Assembly: GCA_903919975.1 (NCBI GenBank) | Contig: CAIXKE010000111.1 | Location: 1 to 56,445, forward strand | DNA: 56,445 nt | Reading direction: 5' to 3' | From: Akkermansiaceae bacterium | GTDB lineage: Bacteria > Verrucomicrobiota > Verrucomicrobiia > Verrucomicrobiales > Akkermansiaceae | Shown: positions 34,070 through 43,943 of the stretch, one piece after another | Layout of the letters: every line of letters starts with the position of its first letter | Position numbering within the stretch: position 1 is the stretch's first letter | Notes under the pieces: model-generated | Told to the model about the DNA's origin: nothing | The model's input: only the letters and a program-made list of their open reading frames with translations | The model's database searches: none | Translations under genes and position numbers: made by a program

Positions 34070-36703
34070 ATGCTTCATTCGCAAACCCTGCCAATAACCA
34101 CTGCCGCCATCCTTATGGTAGCCATGTTCGCAACCGATCACGCGTCGGCTTCGCCAGACATCACTGAAATCGAAACCCAGTTTCGCGAACTGCCGATGGA
34201 GTCCCGCCGCCTTACCGGGCCGTTGTTCTGGATGCACGGCGACGAAAATGAAACCCCGGAACGCCTCGGATACTACCTGGAACGAGTGCTTGAGGGCGGC
34301 AACGGTAGCTTCACCGCTGAGTCGCGCCCGCACAGCGATTGGCTCGGGCCGAAATGGTTCGACGACCTCGAAATCTGCCTCACCAAAGCGAAGGAACTCG
34401 ACCTCAACATGTGGATCTTCGACGAACGCTGGTGGCCCAGCCAGTCGATTGGCGGCAAGGTGCCACCCGAACACGCCGCCAAGTCGCTGGTGGCGGAAGC
34501 CATCGACGCCAACGGCCCGTCGGTCTTCGAATCCGATGGTTTCCAAGGCGAGCGCTATATTGGCGCAGTAGCCGGGCAACTCTCGGCAGACAACCGCTTC
34601 GAGAGCGCTTCGCTGGTCGATCTCGCCCCTTTCATCAAGGACGGCAGACTCACTTGGCAACCGCCGCGCGGCAAGTGGCGCGTCGTCAAGTTCTCCCACA
34701 AACAAGCGCCCGGTCTTGGCCAGCTCGGCGGCAAAGAACTCAGCGTCGATGGTGCCAGCCGCGAGAGCACCGAGTGGTTTCTCCAAACCGTCTATCAGCC
34801 GCATTACGACCGATTCAAGGACGACTTCGGCACCATCATTCCAGGGTTTTTCTACGACGAACCGGAAACCATGGGCGACTGGGGCACCGAGCTGAACATT
34901 ATCCTCAAGGAATGGGGCGTGGACTGGAAAAAAGCCTACATTGCTTACACATTCCAGCTCGCCGGTGACGATGATGCCGCCGCCCGCTATCAATACATGG
35001 AAGCGATCGCCGAGGCCTGGGGCCGCGTGATGTATGGCGGCATGAGCAAGTGGTGCCGCGAGCGCAAAACCCAGTCGATCGGCCACTTCATGGAGCACAG
35101 CATGCTCTACGTCCATCCCACCTACTGCGCCGGCGATATGATGCGCTTGCAGAAATACAGCGACATGGGCGGCATCGATCTCGTCGTCAAACAGATGTAT
35201 CCCGGCCAGCGCCCGCATTCAATTTATCAGACACCCAAGCTCGGCAGCTCGATTTCCCACGTCTATGGCAAGACCGACGACGTCGCGATGTGCGAAATTT
35301 TCGGCGGCTACAACCAGGAACTCACCTACCCGGAAATGAAGTGGCTCACCGACCAGCATCAGGTGCGCGGCATCAACTTTATGATCCCGCATTCGTTCAA
35401 CCCGAAAGCCCCCTACGACAAGGACTATCCACCGTATTTCTACAACGACGGCCACGAGCCGCGTTGGCCGCTTTACCGCGTGTGGGCGGATTACACCAGC
35501 CGCCTCAGCCTGTGGCTCACCGGCGGCCACCACGTCTGCCCGGTGGCCATCCTGTTCAGCGGCAATGCGCGCCGCGTCGGAAATTATGTGACCCCGGAGG
35601 ATATGACCACCGTCTTGCAAGACGCGCTTTACGATTGCGACTGGCTGCCATTCGAGGCGTTTGAAAATGACACGAGCCTCGATGGTTCCGACGTCACTGT
35701 GCATGGCGAGCGTTATCAGGTGTTGATCGTGCCACCGACCGATGTGGTCACCCACGCCACGCTGGCAAAAGCCAAGGCCTTCTTCGAGCAGGGCGGAGTA
35801 GTCGTCGGCTACGGCCACCTGCCGTCACAATCCGGCACCGTAGGCACGCCATCCGTCGAGATCGCCAAACTTCGAAACGATATTTGGGGTGACTCGCCGC
35901 GACAAGGCTCCGCCGTTTGCCGCGTGAGTCCCGCAGGCGGGCGCTCGTATTTCCTACCCGAAAAACCCGACGTCGCGATGATCCAGGCCGCACTTCACAA
36001 GGACGCCGGCATCCCACCTGTCGTCGAAGTGCTCAAGGGCAAAACCGACAACTGGCTCCATGTGCTGCACCGCGTGAAGGACGGCACCGACGTGTTCCTC
36101 CTCTGTAATCAAGACCACCTTGGCACAGCGAAAACCTTTGATCTGAAATTTAAAGCCGCGGGCCATCCGGAAATCTGGGACTCAATGCGCAACGAAATCC
36201 ACTCTGTGCCCTTCACCCGCGAGGGAGATCACGTCGTGCTCTCCCTCACCTTCGAGCCGATGGAAAGCTTGCTGGTCGTTTTTAACAAAAACCATCGCCC
36301 GCTGCCGCCGCGGCTCACTCACGACGATCTAGCATCGGCCGCCATCATCCCCGTGACCGGTGGCCCGGTGCCTCCGTCCGCCCCGCCGAGGGCGATCATC
36401 GAACCCTCGCCAACCAAAATGCTCAACCTCAGCCCGGTCGCCGGCAATCCATTCGAAGGCACCTGCGATATTCCCGCCGATCTCGACCTCGGCACCGCCC
36501 GCATCGTCCTCGAAATGGAAGGCATCACCCCCGAAGAAGCCGCCCGCATCACCATCAATGGAGAAGATGCGAGCGGCTTCATCGGCAAGCCGCTGCGACT
36601 CGAAGTCACCCCGCACCTGAAGCCCGGCACAAACGCAATTCGCATCGAGCCATTCGCACCCAAGAACGTTCGCCTGGCTGTAATCAAGACGACATCAAAA
36701 TAA
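34070..36703 (+). CDS. Secreted glycoside hydrolase, GH106-like (possible alpha-L-rhamnosidase)
   Basis: This is an 877-residue secreted enzyme. ATG 34070 begins a signal peptide (MLHSQTLPITTAAILMVAMF); an in-frame ATG at 33926 would add 48 residues lacking this feature. The layout recalls GH106-type enzymes: GPLFWMHGDENETPER, LNMWIFDERWWPSQS, IIPGFFYDEPE, QSIGHFMEHSMLY and GINFMIPHSFNPKAPY, followed by a C-terminal region with VFLLCNQDH and a final beta-sandwich. The Glu/Asp pairs in FDERWW and YDEPE are candidate catalytic residues. Family placement is from pattern memory; GH2-related or other rhamnosidase families are possible. It sits under operator-like site D. Confidence 0.75.
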   Translation: MLHSQTLPITTAAILMVAMFATDHASASPDITEIETQFRELPMESRRLTGPLFWMHGDENETPERLGYYLERVLEGGNGSFTAESRPHSDWLGPKWFDDLEICLTKAKELDLNMWIFDERWWPSQSIGGKVPPEHAAKSLVAEAIDANGPSVFESDGFQGERYIGAVAGQLSADNRFESASLVDLAPFIKDGRLTWQPPRGKWRVVKFSHKQAPGLGQLGGKELSVDGASRESTEWFLQTVYQPHYDRFKDDFGTIIPGFFYDEPETMGDWGTELNIILKEWGVDWKKAYIAYTFQLAGDDDAAARYQYMEAIAEAWGRVMYGGMSKWCRERKTQSIGHFMEHSMLYVHPTYCAGDMMRLQKYSDMGGIDLVVKQMYPGQRPHSIYQTPKLGSSISHVYGKTDDVAMCEIFGGYNQELTYPEMKWLTDQHQVRGINFMIPHSFNPKAPYDKDYPPYFYNDGHEPRWPLYRVWADYTSRLSLWLTGGHHVCPVAILFSGNARRVGNYVTPEDMTTVLQDALYDCDWLPFEAFENDTSLDGSDVTVHGERYQVLIVPPTDVVTHATLAKAKAFFEQGGVVVGYGHLPSQSGTVGTPSVEIAKLRNDIWGDSPRQGSAVCRVSPAGGRSYFLPEKPDVAMIQAALHKDAGIPPVVEVLKGKTDNWLHVLHRVKDGTDVFLLCNQDHLGTAKTFDLKFKAAGHPEIWDSMRNEIHSVPFTREGDHVVLSLTFEPMESLLVVFNKNHRPLPPRLTHDDLASAAIIPVTGGPVPPSAPPRAIIEPSPTKMLNLSPVAGNPFEGTCDIPADLDLGTARIVLEMEGITPEEAARITINGEDASGFIGKPLRLEVTPHLKPGTNAIRIEPFAPKNVRLAVIKTTSK

Positions 36704-37166
36704 CAGCCCTCTTTTCCCCGCCTTCGGTCCGGCCACCAGCTCTTTCATCGGCCGTCACCTCAAAAGCAAAATCTTACCACACAAATTTGTGATCGGCTAG
36801 AATTCACGCCGTTGATCTGCACTTGCGCAATGCGCTGATGCGCCATCCACCAAAAGGGGGATGGACGGCATGGATGATGCGTGCGAACTTTTTATTTAGC
36901 GCAGGCTCAGTCCGATGAAACTATACCACCAACGTCCCTTGAAATCTCGCAGACCCCCGTCTCGCCGGGGCAAAGAATTTACCCAGACCGGTCCTCGTCG
37001 TCATCAGGCGAACGTCATCTTTTGCGACGATCACGTCATCCAGATCTCGCGCCTCGGCCAACTCCAGGCGAAGAACCACAACTGGAATTACTGATACTCG
37101 ACCTCCGCCGCTCAGAGCCCCAATTCATAAAACATCTCGCTCCTAAATTCACAAACAACATTTACT
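36704..37166 (+). promoter_or_regulatory. Intergenic region with duplicated promoter block, copy 2
   Basis: These 463 bases contain the uninterrupted second copy of the promoter block (36737-36957), including site E. A short ORF, 36915-37094 (59 residues, from MKLYHQRPLKSRRPPSRRG to NHNWNY), starts 52 bases after site E, as does the ATG at 33980 after site D. It looks like the truncated start of a lost gene. The next real gene starts at 37167. Confidence 0.6.
36845..36862 (+). promoter_or_regulatory. Candidate operator, site E
   Basis: ATCCACCAAAAGGGGGAT differs from site D only at position 7 (C for T). It lies 304 bases before the gene at 37167. Confidence 0.5.
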
Positions 37167-40100
37167 ATGAAGCACAAACCTCTCCCTGTTATTACCGCCA
37201 TCGCACTGGCCTTTCAGGCGTTGACACATGCATTACCTGCCGCTGCGACGGGCGGTTCCAATATTGCCTTTGCGCCCGATGGAAAAGTCTCATCATTGAT
37301 TCTTGAAACCGGGGGACATAATCAACTGAACCCAGCCGATCCAGGCCGCGGCTTTTATTTAAAAACTTGGTCACCTGATGGACCCAAAGAGTTCCGATTG
37401 ACTCATATTCAGAGGCAGGGTGACACGCTGATCGTGAGCAAGGGAGCCGCATTGCCTCGTTTCACGTTCGCAATCACAACGGCTCAGCGCTATCTAGCAC
37501 TCAAACTTCAACGCGTCGAGGGCCTGCCGAAGAATGCGGTGACTTTGCACCTGGAAATACGGTGCTCCGCGAATGTGGTCATGCAAGGCTTGGATTACAT
37601 GCTCAATTCAAAAAGCAGCGGCCTCTTAATCAATGCCAACTGGAAGCATTTGTGGAATCGCAATTCCAATGATCCGCTTGGTGGTATTGCCATCTATCCT
37701 GCCGGGCAGCCGGACAAGGAAGACAGCGCACTCTTGGATGTCTGGGTGAATGAGGATTTGCCCAAGCCAGCCGTTAAAGAACCATGGACACGGGAACGCG
37801 CGACCCAGTGGCTGAACGACTTTGAAAAACTCTATGAGGATCAGACGATGATGCTCATTGGTGCCGCCAGCCTACAGGAACTTTATGCGGTCACTGACCA
37901 AGCACGCAGCGCCGGCGTGAAGCAAATCTATCTGCATACCGACACCTGGCGTGGCGAATACTGGCCGAAGCAACATTCTCACATTCACATCAACCCGAAG
38001 GTTTTCCCTAAGGGGCTGGAAGATCTGAAGGCGTACACAGCTTATTTACGCAAATTTGGAATGTTTCTGACACTCCATTACACTGCTGGCGGCATTGGCC
38101 CGTCCGATCCGCAACGCATTGCCGGCCATGTAAGCCGTCAGTTGACCTCTTGGGGTAAAGGAACACTCGAATCCCCGGTTGACTCAAAAGCGCAAACCCT
38201 CCAATTTCGCCCCTCCCCCGGGACAGATTTTCCTTTTGTGTCAGACTTTGGGTTGCGTTCTAACATTTATCACATTTTCAATCCAAACTTTATACGCGTA
38301 GGAGACGAGATTATCCAGGTGGGGGCTTTTGAGAACACCGATCACGACGTCTGGACACTTAACGGATGTGTTCGCGGGCATGGAGCAACAGAAGCAGCTG
38401 CCCATCAAAAAGGGGAAGAAGCGGCCGGACTCGTTTCGGGTTACGGACAGAACTTTACCCCGGATGTTGATTCGCCCTTATTCGAAGAAATGGCAAAGGA
38501 ATATGCGGACTTTGCCAACGCCATCGGCCTAGGTCGCCTAGAGTATGATGCTTTGGAAATCAATTACTGTCCTCCTTGGGGTGGGCCAAAATACACGGAG
38601 CGGGTGGCACGGCATCTTGATCATCCGGTGATTACAGGCAGCTCGGGCGGAACTCCCGTATGGGGCAATGTCGAGGTAATGTTTCATCGATACAAGCACC
38701 TGAGCGCGCCGGGCGGGGCGGGTGCCTCGTTCATTATGGAAACCGGAGACCGCCGAGCCACGACGGAACTCGAATTCAACACGAGTATCGCCAGCGCGGT
38801 TGCCAATGGAGCAAACAAGATCATCTTTCAAAAATCTCAGGCGATGTTCGGTATCAATCAGGCCATGCTCGCAGGCCATGGTCTCTCCGAGAAGTTCATA
38901 GAAGCTGTGGGCCTTTGGCGCAGCGTTGCCCTTTTTGCGACGCCGGAACAGCGCCAAGCGTTGCGCCAATCGATGACTGCGACGCCAATCGCCAAAAATT
39001 CACTCATTTCTCCTGTGCATAGCGACGGATATATATCAGGGGTACGAATCAAGGAGACTCAAGATGCTTATCAATTAATCCCTTCTAGCATCCTGATACA
39101 GCCAACCGATGCCCCGTGGATGAAAGGCGTCGAATCAGCTGTGGTGGCTCCGCGCCAATTTGTCGAACCTGGGCAGATTCTACAGATGAACAACCCGAAT
39201 GCGGCACAACCGCTTGCTTGGACGATTCGAGTGCTCCCCGAAGTCGCGCCGAGCACAACCTCCACCCAAGCGAAAGCACCCGCAGCCGAGCAGACGATTC
39301 TCGACAATTACCTCACAGGTGTCGCAAGCGCCAAGCAGAATGGCACTGCAAAGCACCCCCTCGAAGGTGCGCATTGGGTTTGGCTCGGCGAAGACGATCC
39401 GGCCGTCGATGCCGGAGACAAAACGGTTTACTTCCGGAAGACCCTAAATATCCCCGAAAATAAAAAATTGCTCGCGGGTTCCCTGTTCTTCACGGCGGAT
39501 AATGCGATGGACTGCTATGTGAATGGCCGTCGGGTGGCTAGAAGTGGTTCTTGGCAACAGGTTATCTATCAGGACATCACGGCGTCTTTGCATCCTGGGA
39601 TCAACGTTGTCGCTCTAGCCACAATGAATAGCGGAGGACCAGGCGGAGGAATTGCGAGCGTGCAATTGAACTTTGAAGGGGAAGACCCGGTGGTCATCCA
39701 TACTGACACCACTTGGAAAGCGAGTGATCAACTGGTTGAGGGATGGAAGGAACCGACGACTCCAGATGCGGCTTGGAAGTCTGCCGTCGCCTTTGGCGAG
39801 TTCGGTATCCCACCTTGGTCGAAACCTTCGGTTGCTACATCAGCCTTGGTCGCGTTGCAGCCAAAAGCGACCGAGGTGCAGAATCAAAGTCATGCGGCAT
39901 TTACGCAAGACGGCGATGGCGTCGTCGTCTCGGCGGAAAATATGCGAAGCGAAGATCAGTTGTTAGAAAGCGGCTATCCATTCTGGAACAGGGCTGCGGT
40001 TATGCCTGGCCATGGCCTGTCATTGGAGGTGACCGGAGACGGCAGCGGAGCGGTTCTTGTGATCCAACTCTCTGGAGGAGGCGAGCGCGATTATGTCGTC

Positions 40101-40592
40101 AAACTCGACTTCACCGGCAAACGAAAAATCGTGATCCCGACAGGCGAAGTTAGCTGGGCAAACGGATACTGGGGGCGCCGTCCTGGCACTGAGCGCTTCG
40201 GTTACAGCGGGATTGAGAGAATTTCGATGGGATTCGGTTACATCCCGGCCAAGACCTCGCCGAAGGTAAAAGTCGAAAACATGCAATTGCTTGAAGACCG
40301 TCCCAGTAAGCTGATCAACCCGATCGTGACCACCGGAACCGGAGAACTGCGGGTGACCGGCGAAATCGAAAGCGACCAGTATTTGCGATATACCGGCGGC
40401 GGGCAGGCAACGGTCTATGACGAGAACTGGAAACAGGTTAAGCAGTTGCCGGTAACTCTTCATGAATATCTGATGCCTACGGGTGTGGCACCGCTGAGCG
40501 TGCGCGTCTCTCAAGGCGCACCGCAACCCTGGTTGGAAGTGCAATTTATTTCAGAAGGAAACCCCATAACCATTCCTAAAACTAAGGAGTAA
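37167..40592 (+). CDS. Large secreted protein, probable unclassified glycoside hydrolase
   Basis: This is a 1141-residue exported protein (signal peptide MKHKPLPVITAIALAFQALT) that I cannot place in a named family. After an N-terminal beta-rich domain (~30-200), residues ~225-620 look like a (beta/alpha)8 barrel: SLQELYAVTDQARSAGVKQI followed by YLHTDTWRGEYW, then GMFLTLHYTAGGIG, and GLGRLEYDALEINYCPPWGG. This is reminiscent of melibiase-like (clan GH-D) enzymes, with Asp/Glu in the last segment possibly catalytic. A GH2/rhamnosidase-type beta-sandwich follows (~740-870, WVWLGEDDPAVDAGDKTVYF), then another beta domain. Its C-terminus (GTGELRVTGEIESDQYL) is related to the remnant at 30,122. 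Between GH106-like and GH78 genes, it fits the rhamnose/fucose theme. Confidence 0.72.
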   Translation: MKHKPLPVITAIALAFQALTHALPAAATGGSNIAFAPDGKVSSLILETGGHNQLNPADPGRGFYLKTWSPDGPKEFRLTHIQRQGDTLIVSKGAALPRFTFAITTAQRYLALKLQRVEGLPKNAVTLHLEIRCSANVVMQGLDYMLNSKSSGLLINANWKHLWNRNSNDPLGGIAIYPAGQPDKEDSALLDVWVNEDLPKPAVKEPWTRERATQWLNDFEKLYEDQTMMLIGAASLQELYAVTDQARSAGVKQIYLHTDTWRGEYWPKQHSHIHINPKVFPKGLEDLKAYTAYLRKFGMFLTLHYTAGGIGPSDPQRIAGHVSRQLTSWGKGTLESPVDSKAQTLQFRPSPGTDFPFVSDFGLRSNIYHIFNPNFIRVGDEIIQVGAFENTDHDVWTLNGCVRGHGATEAAAHQKGEEAAGLVSGYGQNFTPDVDSPLFEEMAKEYADFANAIGLGRLEYDALEINYCPPWGGPKYTERVARHLDHPVITGSSGGTPVWGNVEVMFHRYKHLSAPGGAGASFIMETGDRRATTELEFNTSIASAVANGANKIIFQKSQAMFGINQAMLAGHGLSEKFIEAVGLWRSVALFATPEQRQALRQSMTATPIAKNSLISPVHSDGYISGVRIKETQDAYQLIPSSILIQPTDAPWMKGVESAVVAPRQFVEPGQILQMNNPNAAQPLAWTIRVLPEVAPSTTSTQAKAPAAEQTILDNYLTGVASAKQNGTAKHPLEGAHWVWLGEDDPAVDAGDKTVYFRKTLNIPENKKLLAGSLFFTADNAMDCYVNGRRVARSGSWQQVIYQDITASLHPGINVVALATMNSGGPGGGIASVQLNFEGEDPVVIHTDTTWKASDQLVEGWKEPTTPDAAWKSAVAFGEFGIPPWSKPSVATSALVALQPKATEVQNQSHAAFTQDGDGVVVSAENMRSEDQLLESGYPFWNRAAVMPGHGLSLEVTGDGSGAVLVIQLSGGGERDYVVKLDFTGKRKIVIPTGEVSWANGYWGRRPGTERFGYSGIERISMGFGYIPAKTSPKVKVENMQLLEDRPSKLINPIVTTGTGELRVTGEIESDQYLRYTGGGQATVYDENWKQVKQLPVTLHEYLMPTGVAPLSVRVSQGAPQPWLEVQFISEGNPITIPKTKE

Positions 40593-40713
40593 GTGCAACG
40601 CTAGATTTTATTACTTAGCACTTTATAACACATAGCTTCACCAAAGAAGAGATATTGAAAAATATCGAAAGAATCTCACTCCTCCTTCCGAAACAACCTC
40701 ATCAGATAAATCC

Positions 40714-43686
40714 ATGGGTATAATACAAGAATTGAATAGGGAACAGCAGATGCCAATTGTATGGAGTGTCACGGTCATGCTCGATGCGCTCAAGAAACAG
40801 GGGAATCCGACCTTGCAGCACGCTTTTAGCCACCTCTCAAAACGAAGAGTGACTACGAAGAAAATCCTCATCGGTGCCGCATGGGCCTTGGCGACACTCC
40901 AAGCGATTGGAAACTCTCCACAATCGCTAACCGTTGGCGATGGATTTATGAACCCAATCGGATTTCACGATGCCACGCCGGTTTTTTCATGGAAGCTACC
41001 TAGTGGGGTAAAAAAGCAAACTGCCTATCGCATTCAGGCGAAGGCAGGAAAGATTTCATGGGATAGCGAGTGGGTGGAGACGGATCAATCGACTTTCGTG
41101 CCTTATGGCGGAGACCCGCTAACCTCGCGCGAACAGATCGAGTGGCGGGTCAGTATCCGCGACGAGAACGGTAACATCTCCGATTCCAGCGAGTCAGCAC
41201 ATTTTGAAATGGGTTTGCTTTCCAAGCAGGATTGGAAGGCTCAATGGATTCGGCCGGCGGATGCCACAGCACCTCCTGAAAAGGGATACAAACTGGTAAA
41301 GGCGGTCTATCGCTCCAAGGCGAATCCCAATCACAGCAAGGATGTCCTCAATCTTATCGAAAACCAGAAGAGCGCGTTCAAGGTCGGTAATGCCGCCTTG
41401 GGAGGCGATCCTGCTTTGAACGAAGTTAAAGAAATTGCCATCACCTACACGATTAACGGACGGGAAAAAACGGATGTTTATGCGGAAGAGCAAACGGTGC
41501 CTTTCCCGCTTGCCGCCATCGAAAAGGTGGGCCTGCTGCGCCGCATTTTTCCTGTGGAAAAGAAAGTGGCAAGGGCCAGAATTCATGTAACCGCGCGCGG
41601 CTTGTTTGAACTCCAGCTCAACGGCTCGCGCGTCGGCACTGATCACTTCGCCAATGGTTGGACTTCGTATCACAAGAATCTGAACACATTGACCTACGAT
41701 GTCACCAGCCAGCTAAAGACTGGCAACAACAAGCTCGAAGCTCTGCTAGGGGCAGGCTGGTATGCGGGGCGGCTTGGGTGGCAACAGCAAAAAGAACTTT
41801 ACGGGAAATATCCTCAGCTGCTGTTGCAACTGGAGGTCACCTATGCAGACGGCTCGTCTGCCACTATCGTTTCTGATGGCCAGTGGGAAGGCACATACGA
41901 CGGTCCGGTACGATCCTCCAGCATTTATGACGGCGAGGACTATGATGCACGTAAGTCAGCTAGGGGATGGACGGCCGTAACGACCCATGCTGATCTAGGA
42001 GAGCAGAGGTTAACACCGAAATCTTTTTCACCGGTGCGGGAAAAACAAACACTTGCCGTTCAAACCATCACCGAGCCTGTGCCGGGGCACTTTGTTTTCG
42101 ATCTAGGCCAGAACATCGTTGGATGGGCACGGCTCAAAATTCCGGTCGAAAAAGATCAGACCATTACAATCCAATTTGCGGAAATGCTCCATGACGACGG
42201 GACGATTTACAACGCAAACTACCGGAGCGCCAAATCGACTGATACTTACATCGCATCGGAAACGGGCATCATCGAGTGGCAGCCGCATTTTACCTTTCAT
42301 GGCTTCCGCTATGTTGAACTCACCGGTTTTCCTGCTGGCGTCAAACCGCAGAAGGATTGGGTAACAGGGATCGTGCTGCACTCGGATCTGAAACAAACCG
42401 GGAAGTTTGTATCCTCTCATGCAAAGCTCAACCAATTACAAAGTAACATCACTTGGGGTTGGCGCGGAAATTCTTTAGACATCCCGACTGACTGCCCGCA
42501 GCGCGATGAACGCATGGGCTGGACCGGTGATGCCCAAGCCTTCTGCCCGACGGCGATGCTAAACTATGACTGTCTCGCATTTTTCAGAAGCTGGCTAAAC
42601 ACCATGCGCGACGAACAACACCCTGACGGCCGGATTCCTCACGTCATCCCAAATGCTTTTGACAACGGTGTCGGCAGCCCCGGGTGGGTGGATGCCGCCA
42701 CGATTATTCCTTGGGACCTCTATGTCCGGACTGGGGATACACAGGTGCTGGACGAAAATTTTGGGATGATGGAAAAACTCGTCGGCTGGTATCGCTCGCA
42801 ATCCGTTGATGGATTGACTCCAAGCATTAAGGGCTTCGGCGACTGGCTCCAGCCCCACGCTACCAGACTGGAAGGCGACACGCCTATTGCGCTTCTCGGA
42901 GCAGCTTATTATGCCCACAGCGCACAGATCCTGGCCGACTCTGCCCGCGTGCTCAATCGTGATTCTGAGGCCAAGCGCTACTCCGAAGAAGCGTTCAAAG
43001 TGAAGCAGGCATTTTACAAACAGTATTTTGATGCCAACGGAAAATTACAGAACGCTCCAGAGACCCAGACGGCCTATATTCTGGCGATTGCGTTGAATTT
43101 AGTTCCAAAAGAGGCGATGGCCAAGGCGGGCACCCATCTGGTGCGTCTCATCGGCGAGGCGGGTGGCCACCTACGCACCGGCTTTCTGGGCACGCCTCTC
43201 CTCGCGCAGGCATTGGACCAAACCGGGCACGGAGACCTCGCGTATGACCTGCTATTTCAGGAAACCTATCCCTCATGGTTCTATTCCATTAACCAAGGAG
43301 CGACGACAATGTGGGAGCGCTGGAACAGTTATACTAAGGACAAGGGCTTTGGTCCGGTGAGCATGAACTCCTTCAATCACTACGCCTACGGAGCCATCGG
43401 CCAATGGATGTATGAGCGTATCGCGGGACTATCCGCCGATCCTGCCAATCCGGGCTACAAGCACTTTTTCGTCCGTCCACTCGTAGGAAATCAGCTCGAC
43501 GCTGCACGCGCCGAACTCGAAACACCCTACGGCAAGGCTTCCAGCGCTTGGGTGAAAAAAGGCGAAAAATTAGCGATGGACGTAGTTGTACCACCGAACA
43601 CCACTGCGACTATCAAGTTTCCAAATGGTAACAAGGAACAGACGGTCGAGGCCGGGACTTATCATTTCGAAGTAGACCTGAAATAA
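40714..43686 (+). CDS. Alpha-L-rhamnosidase, GH78
   Basis: The enzyme hydrolyses terminal alpha-L-rhamnose by inversion. The 990-residue product has the GH78 order: fibronectin-like N-domain (GFHDATPVFSWKLP), Bac_rhamnosid_N module (~270-460, ARIHVTARGLFELQLNG), the (alpha/alpha)6 catalytic barrel with DCPQRDERMGWTGDAQ (593-608), and a C-terminal beta-sandwich (~900-990). The first 45 residues are not signal-like. A GTG at 40849 gives VTTKKILIGAAWALATLQAI, a plausible signal peptide, and may be the real start. The gene follows the 37,167 protein by 121 bases on the same strand. No operator-like site precedes it, so read-through from the upstream gene is possible. Confidence 0.94.
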   Translation: MGIIQELNREQQMPIVWSVTVMLDALKKQGNPTLQHAFSHLSKRRVTTKKILIGAAWALATLQAIGNSPQSLTVGDGFMNPIGFHDATPVFSWKLPSGVKKQTAYRIQAKAGKISWDSEWVETDQSTFVPYGGDPLTSREQIEWRVSIRDENGNISDSSESAHFEMGLLSKQDWKAQWIRPADATAPPEKGYKLVKAVYRSKANPNHSKDVLNLIENQKSAFKVGNAALGGDPALNEVKEIAITYTINGREKTDVYAEEQTVPFPLAAIEKVGLLRRIFPVEKKVARARIHVTARGLFELQLNGSRVGTDHFANGWTSYHKNLNTLTYDVTSQLKTGNNKLEALLGAGWYAGRLGWQQQKELYGKYPQLLLQLEVTYADGSSATIVSDGQWEGTYDGPVRSSSIYDGEDYDARKSARGWTAVTTHADLGEQRLTPKSFSPVREKQTLAVQTITEPVPGHFVFDLGQNIVGWARLKIPVEKDQTITIQFAEMLHDDGTIYNANYRSAKSTDTYIASETGIIEWQPHFTFHGFRYVELTGFPAGVKPQKDWVTGIVLHSDLKQTGKFVSSHAKLNQLQSNITWGWRGNSLDIPTDCPQRDERMGWTGDAQAFCPTAMLNYDCLAFFRSWLNTMRDEQHPDGRIPHVIPNAFDNGVGSPGWVDAATIIPWDLYVRTGDTQVLDENFGMMEKLVGWYRSQSVDGLTPSIKGFGDWLQPHATRLEGDTPIALLGAAYYAHSAQILADSARVLNRDSEAKRYSEEAFKVKQAFYKQYFDANGKLQNAPETQTAYILAIALNLVPKEAMAKAGTHLVRLIGEAGGHLRTGFLGTPLLAQALDQTGHGDLAYDLLFQETYPSWFYSINQGATTMWERWNSYTKDKGFGPVSMNSFNHYAYGAIGQWMYERIAGLSADPANPGYKHFFVRPLVGNQLDAARAELETPYGKASSAWVKKGEKLAMDVVVPPNTTATIKFPNGNKEQTVEAGTYHFEVDLK

Positions 43687-43697
43687 TTGGTTCTTCG

Positions 43698-43835
43698 TCA
43701 CGAACGCATGATGGAATGATGGCGCAGTTTGAGTTTGAGATAGTCCAGATCCCGGATGCCGCAGGCTTTGTGGACGATGCGGGCGACGAGGTTGTTGAAG
43801 CCCTCTATCATTCCGGATGTCAGGCCGTGCTTTAC
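43698..43835 (-). pseudogene. ISL3-family transposase C-terminal remnant
   Basis: The minus strand encodes HGLTSGMIEGFNNLVARIVH followed by KACGIRDLDYLKLKLRHHS and a stop. This is the C-terminal end of the ISL3 DDE domain, with the conserved S-x-x-I-E-G-x-N and the final L-L-L helix. Only ~45 residues remain; the rest is replaced by the 5' region of the gene at 43,944. It resembles, but is not identical to, the remnant at 47,104. Confidence 0.75.
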
Positions 43836-43943
43836 GAATCCGCAAACTCTGGCACTTTGCACCATGAATCCTCTCAGATAAAAACTTGCGCGGCCCCTGC
43901 GCGCTCCTACACCGTCCGCCAAGTCATCCATGCCCTGAACCTT

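Noticed and set aside
33815..35218. 467-residue minus-strand ORF opposite the GH106-like gene
   Set aside because: Antisense shadow of a gene with signal peptide and enzyme motifs; no recognisable features.
40681..40713. Operator-like sequence before the GH78 gene (ATAAATCCATGG)
   Set aside because: Only a few bases match and the GGAT half is absent, so it was not counted among the eight sites.
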